Assembly: GCA_027311125.1 (NCBI GenBank)
Contig: DAICZO010000239.1
Coordinates: 1 to 9,741 of the forward strand
Direction: 5' to 3'
From: Acidobacteriaceae bacterium
GTDB lineage: Bacteria > Acidobacteriota > Terriglobia > Terriglobales > Acidobacteriaceae
Length of the DNA: 9,741 nt
Both the position numbers and the translations under genes were made by a program. Each line of letters begins with the position of its first letter. The stretch's first letter is position 1. Below, one piece after another: positions 6,038 to 9,741 of the stretch. The notes below the pieces were generated by a model that saw nothing but the letters and a program-made list of their open reading frames with translations, searched no databases and was not told where the DNA came from.

Positions 6038-7252
6038 ATGCTTGAGCCTTATCGCAAGGAGTTCAATAGCCGTTACTCCGCGGCACAGTATGCAGCATTG
6101 TTGTCTCGTCTGGAGCGGGACACCAGGGCTGCGATTGAGTTTCGGGTGTGCGAAACTCCGTGTTTTCTGTCGTCCGAAATGGTGGAAGAGATGGCGTCCA
6201 CGGGCAAGGAGTTGACACAGCAACTGCTGAATAATCCAGCCTATATGCAGGCGGCTGAGGATGCAGTTCCTGCGGCCTATCGGGTTCCTGGGGTCAGCAG
6301 ACATCCGCATTTTATGACCGTGGACTTTGGGCTGGTGAGGGATGAGTCGGGTAAGCTGCGTCCAAAACTGGTCGAACTACAGGCATTTCCGTCGATATTT
6401 GGATATCAGGATGTACTGGGTCGAGCGTATATCGAGACCTATGGTCTGGACAGCAAGCTGAACTGGTTGCTGGGTGGGCATGATGATACGAGCTATTGGG
6501 AGTTACTGCGGCGGGTGATCGTTGGAGACCATGCCACTGAGAACGTGGTGCTGATGGAGATACAGCCAGAGCGCCAGAAAACGCGACCAGACTTTAGCGT
6601 TTATGAAGATCGTCTAGGCGTGAAAACCGTGGATATCGCAAAGGTGCGGAAGGAAGGTAGTAAGTTGCTCTACGCCCGTGACGGGCGCTGGATACAGATT
6701 GAACGTATATTCAATCGGGCAATAGTTGACGAGTTGGAACGCAAGTCGGTGGATCTTCCGTTCGATTATCGAGATGACTTGGAGGTGGAGTGGGCTGGGC
6801 ATCCGAACTGGTATTTCAAGATCAGCAAGTTTTCCTTGCCTTATTTGCACCATGAAGCTGTTCCGCAGGCGATATTTCTGGACGATTGGTTTGCTGGCCG
6901 TGTAGGGACAGGGTTTCCGCAAGAGCGGGCTCAGGTATTGCTGAAACCCCTATATTCCTTTGCTGGAAAAGGAATACAGTTTGGACCTTCCGATAGGGAG
7001 TTAGCCTCGATTCCAGAGATGGATCGACATCTTTATCTGATGCAAGAACGCGTGAATTTTGAAGCTGTGGTTGAAACTCCGTACGGACTGACGCAGGCTG
7101 AGATCCGCATGATGTATGTGTGGCCGGACGGAGGAGTTCTGGAGCCTGTCGTTAGCCTGGCACGTCTGGGTCGAGGACTTATGATGGGGGTAGACCATAA
7201 CCGAAATCAGGAATGGGTAGGAGGGTCTGCGGTACTTTTTCCGCAGGTTTGA
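6038..7252 (+). CDS. Probable glutathionylspermidine-synthase-like (circularly permuted) ATP-grasp protein
   Basis: A 404-residue protein with no confidently recognised name. The middle resembles the front half of circularly permuted ATP-grasp or glutathionylspermidine-synthase-like enzymes: LRPKLVELQAFPS (107-119), VVLMEIQPERQKTRPDF (170-186) and ERIFNRAIVDEL (222-233), which recalls the VYRR... segment. The back half shows ATP-grasp-like elements: LLKPLYSFAGKGIQFG (301-316) with K303 and a glycine loop, LMQERVNF (334-341) where E337 could bind adenine or ribose, AEIRMMYVW (354-362), and a C-terminal RLGRGLMMGVDHNRNQEWVGG (376-396) segment. If correct it would form an amide bond using ATP. 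The ribosome binding site before ATG 6038 is weak, but residues 1-60 read as coherent sequence, so this start was kept. The 40-nt gap to the reductase gene suggests co-transcription. Coding is certain; the ligase assignment is moderate. Confidence 0.8.
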   Translation: MLEPYRKEFNSRYSAAQYAALLSRLERDTRAAIEFRVCETPCFLSSEMVEEMASTGKELTQQLLNNPAYMQAAEDAVPAAYRVPGVSRHPHFMTVDFGLVRDESGKLRPKLVELQAFPSIFGYQDVLGRAYIETYGLDSKLNWLLGGHDDTSYWELLRRVIVGDHATENVVLMEIQPERQKTRPDFSVYEDRLGVKTVDIAKVRKEGSKLLYARDGRWIQIERIFNRAIVDELERKSVDLPFDYRDDLEVEWAGHPNWYFKISKFSLPYLHHEAVPQAIFLDDWFAGRVGTGFPQERAQVLLKPLYSFAGKGIQFGPSDRELASIPEMDRHLYLMQERVNFEAVVETPYGLTQAEIRMMYVWPDGGVLEPVVSLARLGRGLMMGVDHNRNQEWVGGSAVLFPQV

Positions 7253-7289
7253 GTTCATAACTCCCATTAAATGTGCGTGCCGGTTACTA

Positions 7290-7318
7290 TTCAGGTACGG
7301 TAGACTTCAGAGTAGATA
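7290..7318 (+). promoter_or_regulatory. Tentative promoter before the PilZ/regulator pair
   Basis: TTCAGG (7290-7295) and TAGATA (7313-7318) are spaced by 17 nt, about 40 nt before the GTG start. Both hexamers depart from consensus. The 105-nt gap 7253-7357 also holds a 5-nt inverted repeat, GAGTT/AACTC (7251-7263). Support is weak. Confidence 0.25.
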
Positions 7319-7346
7319 ACACGCGTGCATCTGAGCGACAGGGTGC

Positions 7347-7354
7347 AAGGAGGA
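7347..7354 (+). promoter_or_regulatory. Ribosome binding site that sets the GTG start at 7358
   Basis: AAGGAGGA is nearly perfect and ends 3 nt before GTG 7358. It lies inside the longer open frame that begins with GTG 7325, so it argues that the 7325 codon is not the true start. Confidence 0.65.
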
Positions 7355-7357
7355 CAT

Positions 7358-7684
7358 GTGGCCCTACGGCATAAGCCCAACGGGGACAATCCAGTTCGTA
7401 CTGCAGTTCGCTTTCCAATGAAGTTGGTGTTGCATGTGAAGACGGAGAGCGGTGCATTGGAAGCTGTCACGGAGAACATCTCCGCGAATGGATTGTTGTT
7501 TGTGAGCGAGACTCTGCCTGACATCGATAGCAGAATCGAGTTCACGATTGCGATGCCTTCCGCGGTGATGGGATCAGCAAAAGATGTGACCATTCATTGC
7601 GTTGGTCGTGTAGTCCGTCACCAGCAACAAGGTGATATCAAGAAGGCCGCCGCGGTGATCGACGAATATTTTCTAAAGGCCTGA
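7358..7684 (+). CDS. PilZ-domain protein (likely c-di-GMP receptor)
   Basis: A 108-residue single-domain protein. It carries both c-di-GMP-binding signatures of PilZ: RTAVR (R14 and R18, the RxxxR motif) and NISANG (40-45, the [D/N]xSxxG motif), 22 residues apart as usual. The beta-barrel strands follow: LEAVTENISANGLLFVS (34-50), RIEFTIAMP (59-67) and VTIHCVGRVVRH (77-88). It should bind cyclic di-GMP in the cytoplasm and pass the signal to a partner; stand-alone PilZ proteins lack their own output domain. The next gene, a LuxR-type regulator, starts only 2 nt after the stop, so the two are probably translated together and the regulator is the obvious partner candidate. GTG 7358 was chosen over GTG 7325 because of the near-perfect ribosome binding site before it. 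Domain assignment is confident, partner is inference. Confidence 0.87.
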   Translation: MALRHKPNGDNPVRTAVRFPMKLVLHVKTESGALEAVTENISANGLLFVSETLPDIDSRIEFTIAMPSAVMGSAKDVTIHCVGRVVRHQQQGDIKKAAAVIDEYFLKA

Positions 7685-7686
7685 AC

Positions 7687-8469
7687 ATGACGGTTGTGAA
7701 TATAGATCCAAGTCGTAATGAAGAAGAGCTACTGGACGAGAATACATCCGGTGCCGGAATACGTGTGATTCTGGCTGACTCGCAAGCTATCTACCGCGTG
7801 GGCATGAAGAAGATCTTCGCAGTCGAAGATGATATCCGCGTGGTGGCTCAGGTGGAGACGCTTGCCAATCTCTATGCCGCGCTGCAGCGCTACCCGACCG
7901 ATGTGGTGGTTCTGGAGGGGCAGCTTATCTCGGGAACGATTGATGCCATTCCTGAGTTGGTTCGACGTGCTCCTGACGCGAAGATTATTGTGCAGGTGAG
8001 CGAGACAGATGAGTCCAACACTGTGGAACTGTATCGCCGTGGGGTGCGTGGGGTCGTGCCGCGTTCCATATCGCCGGATCTGCTGGTGAAGTGTGTACGC
8101 AAGATTGCCGAAGGTGAGACGTGGATCGATAATCAGTCGATCAGTTGGGTGATTGAGGCGTATCGGTCGCAAGCGACGACCTTGACCGATCCGCGGGTGC
8201 AGCCGAAGCTCTCCAAGAAAGAGTTGGCGATTATTAGCTGTATTACGCGGGGTATGCGAAACAAAGAAATCGCGTATCAGATTGGGACGACAGAGCAGGT
8301 GATTAAGAATTATCTGCGTAAGATCTATGACAAACTAGGCGTCTCGGATCGGCTTGAGCTGGCGCTGTATTGTCTTCACCACGAGCTATTGAAGCAGTAC
8401 CTGCAGGAGCCTGAGAGTACTGGTTTTGCCCAAACTGAGCCATCGCAGCCGCTGCGGGCGAAGATGTAG
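7687..8469 (+). CDS. NarL/FixJ-family regulator with a degenerate receiver domain
   Basis: A 260-residue DNA-binding regulator. A 24-residue extension precedes a receiver-like domain (25-140: IRVILADSQAIYRVGMKKIF...), then a linker and a LuxR-type helix-turn-helix at 174-236 (LSKKELAIISCITRGM, NKEIAYQIGTTEQVIKNYLR, KLGVSDR). The receiver lacks the normal chemistry. The phosphorylated Asp is replaced by E77 in DVVVLEGQL (72-80), only one residue of the usual acidic pair remains (D31), and the conserved Lys is R126 in GVVPRSISP (122-130); S105 or T107 may stand for the Thr/Ser. Glu at this site often mimics the phosphorylated state, so it may be constitutively active or controlled by a ligand or protein, for example the PilZ protein encoded 2 nt upstream. 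AAAGG (7675-7679) is a fair ribosome binding site. A short polar tail (241-260) follows the HTH. Targets are unknown. Confidence 0.93.
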   Translation: MTVVNIDPSRNEEELLDENTSGAGIRVILADSQAIYRVGMKKIFAVEDDIRVVAQVETLANLYAALQRYPTDVVVLEGQLISGTIDAIPELVRRAPDAKIIVQVSETDESNTVELYRRGVRGVVPRSISPDLLVKCVRKIAEGETWIDNQSISWVIEAYRSQATTLTDPRVQPKLSKKELAIISCITRGMRNKEIAYQIGTTEQVIKNYLRKIYDKLGVSDRLELALYCLHHELLKQYLQEPESTGFAQTEPSQPLRAKM

Positions 8470-8495
8470 TCGAATTGGGTTTATAGGACACTCAA

Positions 8496-8533
8496 GCCAC
8501 TCCGGGGCATGCGGAGTGGCTGTTTTATTTTCC
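8496..8533 (+). terminator. Strong intrinsic (Rho-independent) terminator
   Basis: GCCACTCCG (8496-8504) and CGGAGTGGC (8512-8520) form a perfect 9-bp G+C-rich stem, extendable by A8495-T8521, with a 7-nt loop and the T-rich tail TGTTTTATTTTCC. It lies 26 nt after the regulator's stop codon and ends that transcription unit. It also isolates the transporter downstream. Confidence 0.9.
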
Positions 8534-8584
8534 TTGGCTTTTTGTCTGAGGCTTCTGGTCTGGTCGATGCTAGGATGCGACGAT

Positions 8585-9741
8585 ATGGCTTTCTTGCAGG
8601 AAGTGCGATCCTTGACTCGGGTCCAGAAGAGTACGTTTGCCGCCTGTTTTCTGGGGTGGAGTCTGGATGCGTTCGATTTTTTTCTCCTCACGTTGTGTCT
8701 TCGGGCGATTGCGGCTGAGTTTCATGTGGGGATCAAAGAAGTGGCTGAGGCTATCTTCTGGACTCTGGTGATGCGGCCGGTGGGAGCACTGGTGTTTGGG
8801 TGGATGGCAGAGCGATATGGCCGACGCCCTACGCTGATGGTGAACGTGATTGCCTTCTCTTTATTTGAGCTGGCTTCAGCGTTTGCGCCGTCATTAGGGA
8901 GTTTTCTGGTGTGCCGAGCCTTATTTGGCATTGCGATGGGCGGGGAGTGGGGAGTGGGTGCGGCACTGGCGCTGGAGACTTTGCCTGCTTCGGGGCGAGG
9001 GTTTTTCTCCGGGTTGCTACAGGAGGGCTATGTTGTTGGAAACCTGATGGCTGCGGCGTTGTATGGGGTGCTGTTTCCACACTTGCATGGACAGGGGATG
9101 TTTACGGGCTGGCGGGTAATGTTCATGATTGGTGCGTTGCCGGCTTTGCTGGCGTTTTATCTGCGTTTCAATGTGGAGGAGTCGCCTACTTGGCTGGCCG
9201 CGCGGGAAACGCGAGCATTGGCGCGGCGTTCGGGGCGTTCTGGATGGAAGTGGAGTGGGATGGTGGGGTATTTGCCCACATTTCTGTTTATTGTGGTTTT
9301 GATGACCATGTTTACTGCGTTTAGTCATGGGACGCAGGACCTTTATCCGACCTTTTTGGAGAAGGATCATGGGTTGGCACCTCGTGCGGTGGGGCTGATT
9401 GTGGTGGTGAGTAATTTGGGTGCGCTGCTGGGTGGGATTTGTTGTGGTGCGGTGTCGGAACGGATTGGGCGGAAGCGGACGATCATCTTTGCGGCGCTGT
9501 TGTCGGTGCCCATGATTCCGCTGTGGGCCTGGTCGCATTCGATGGTGGGGCTTGCTTTAGGGGGATTTTTGATGCAGGTGATGGTGCAAGGCGCATGGGG
9601 AGTGATTCCGGCGCATCTGAATGAGCTTTCCCCGGGGCCGGTGCGGGCGATTTTTCCGGGTTTGGCTTACCAGATGGGGAACTTGATTTCTTCGCGAAAT
9701 GGGGTGTTTCAGGCGGGATTGGCGGCTACCTACTTTGGTGG
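8585..9741 (+). CDS. MFS transporter, sialate/lactate:H+ symporter (SHS)-like, 3' end beyond the window
   Basis: 385 residues are visible and the frame is open at the right edge. It is an inner-membrane major-facilitator carrier with repeated hydrophobic helices. Features seen are the SHS-like first helix LGWSLDAFDFFLLTLCL (23-39), loop 2-3 motif A GWMAERYGRRP (72-82), RALFGIAMGGEWGVGAAL (111-128), a second motif-A copy GAVSERIGRKRT (288-299) between the later helices, and AHLNELSP (343-350). The sialate/lactate branch transports monocarboxylates or sialic acid with protons; the substrate here is not certain. ATG 8585 follows AGGA (8572-8575) with 9 nt between; an in-frame ATG at 8567 would add six residues but has no ribosome binding site. 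The strong terminator at 8496-8533 separates it from the regulator, so it is probably its own transcription unit. The gap 8534-8584 shows no clear promoter. Confidence 0.9.
   Translation, partial: MAFLQEVRSLTRVQKSTFAACFLGWSLDAFDFFLLTLCLRAIAAEFHVGIKEVAEAIFWTLVMRPVGALVFGWMAERYGRRPTLMVNVIAFSLFELASAFAPSLGSFLVCRALFGIAMGGEWGVGAALALETLPASGRGFFSGLLQEGYVVGNLMAAALYGVLFPHLHGQGMFTGWRVMFMIGALPALLAFYLRFNVEESPTWLAARETRALARRSGRSGWKWSGMVGYLPTFLFIVVLMTMFTAFSHGTQDLYPTFLEKDHGLAPRAVGLIVVVSNLGALLGGICCGAVSERIGRKRTIIFAALLSVPMIPLWAWSHSMVGLALGGFLMQVMVQGAWGVIPAHLNELSPGPVRAIFPGLAYQMGNLISSRNGVFQAGLAATYFG

Noticed and set aside
7325..7357. Longer N-terminus for the PilZ protein from GTG 7325.
   Set aside because: The near-perfect AAGGAGGA at 7347-7354 would lie inside the coding sequence; it fits GTG 7358 instead.
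8509..8718. Open frame beginning inside the terminator and running into the transporter gene.
   Set aside because: It starts in the terminator loop and is out of frame with the transporter, whose helices and motif A are clear in the frame from 8585.
8911..9624. Gly/Cys/Trp-rich plus-strand and Pro/Arg/His-rich minus-strand frames within the transporter gene.
   Set aside because: These are by-products of the G-rich coding strand of the MFS gene; none has a recognisable motif.
1..9741. Mobile elements, CRISPR arrays, tRNAs, riboswitches and long direct repeats.
   Set aside because: Scanned by eye on both strands; no transposase, terminal inverted repeats, regular repeat-spacer pattern or cloverleaf-like segment was found. 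Short RNA elements could be missed without a covariance search.

Overview
The window reads as chromosomal DNA of a free-living Gram-negative soil-type bacterium, most likely an acidobacterium of the Terriglobia kind (Granulicella, Edaphobacter, Terriglobus and relatives). That assignment is an inference from protein flavour, moderate-to-high G+C, strong AGGAGG-type ribosome binding sites and frequent GTG/TTG starts; no rRNA or other firm marker is present. No tRNA, rRNA, CRISPR array, transposase or phage gene was seen.

Layout. At the left edge, on the minus strand, lies the N-terminal part of an alpha/beta-hydrolase (EstD/enterochelin-esterase type). Its family-like sequence stops abruptly near position 130. 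Divergent from it, a block of six plus-strand genes runs from 743 to 7252: a small COG4947-type esterase (TTG start), a RimK-like ATP-grasp ligase with a lysine-rich tail (GTG start), a YbdK/GCS2 carboxylate-amine ligase, an M29-type metallo-aminopeptidase, an aldo/keto reductase, and a poorly known protein that looks like a glutathionylspermidine-synthase-like (circularly permuted) ATP-grasp ligase. Next come a PilZ-domain protein and a NarL/FixJ-type regulator, separated by 2 nt, closed by a clear intrinsic terminator at 8496-8533. The right end holds an MFS transporter of the sialate/lactate:H+ symporter (SHS) type, cut by the window edge.

How the genes may work together. The block 743-7252 combines two or three non-ribosomal amide-bond-forming enzymes of different families with a metallopeptidase, an oxidoreductase and an alpha/beta-hydrolase. 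Sets of this kind are expected for ribosome-independent synthesis and turnover of a small peptide, an amide-linked metabolite, or a peptide tag on a protein. The product cannot be read from the sequence. The first three genes (743-3705) are tightly spaced (53 and 57 nt) with strong ribosome binding sites and look like one transcription unit. The later ones have gaps of 151, 119 and 40 nt and may have their own promoters.

The PilZ/regulator pair points to c-di-GMP-linked control. The regulator's receiver domain has Glu where the phosphorylated Asp should be and Arg where the conserved Lys should be, so it probably does not work by ordinary phosphorylation.
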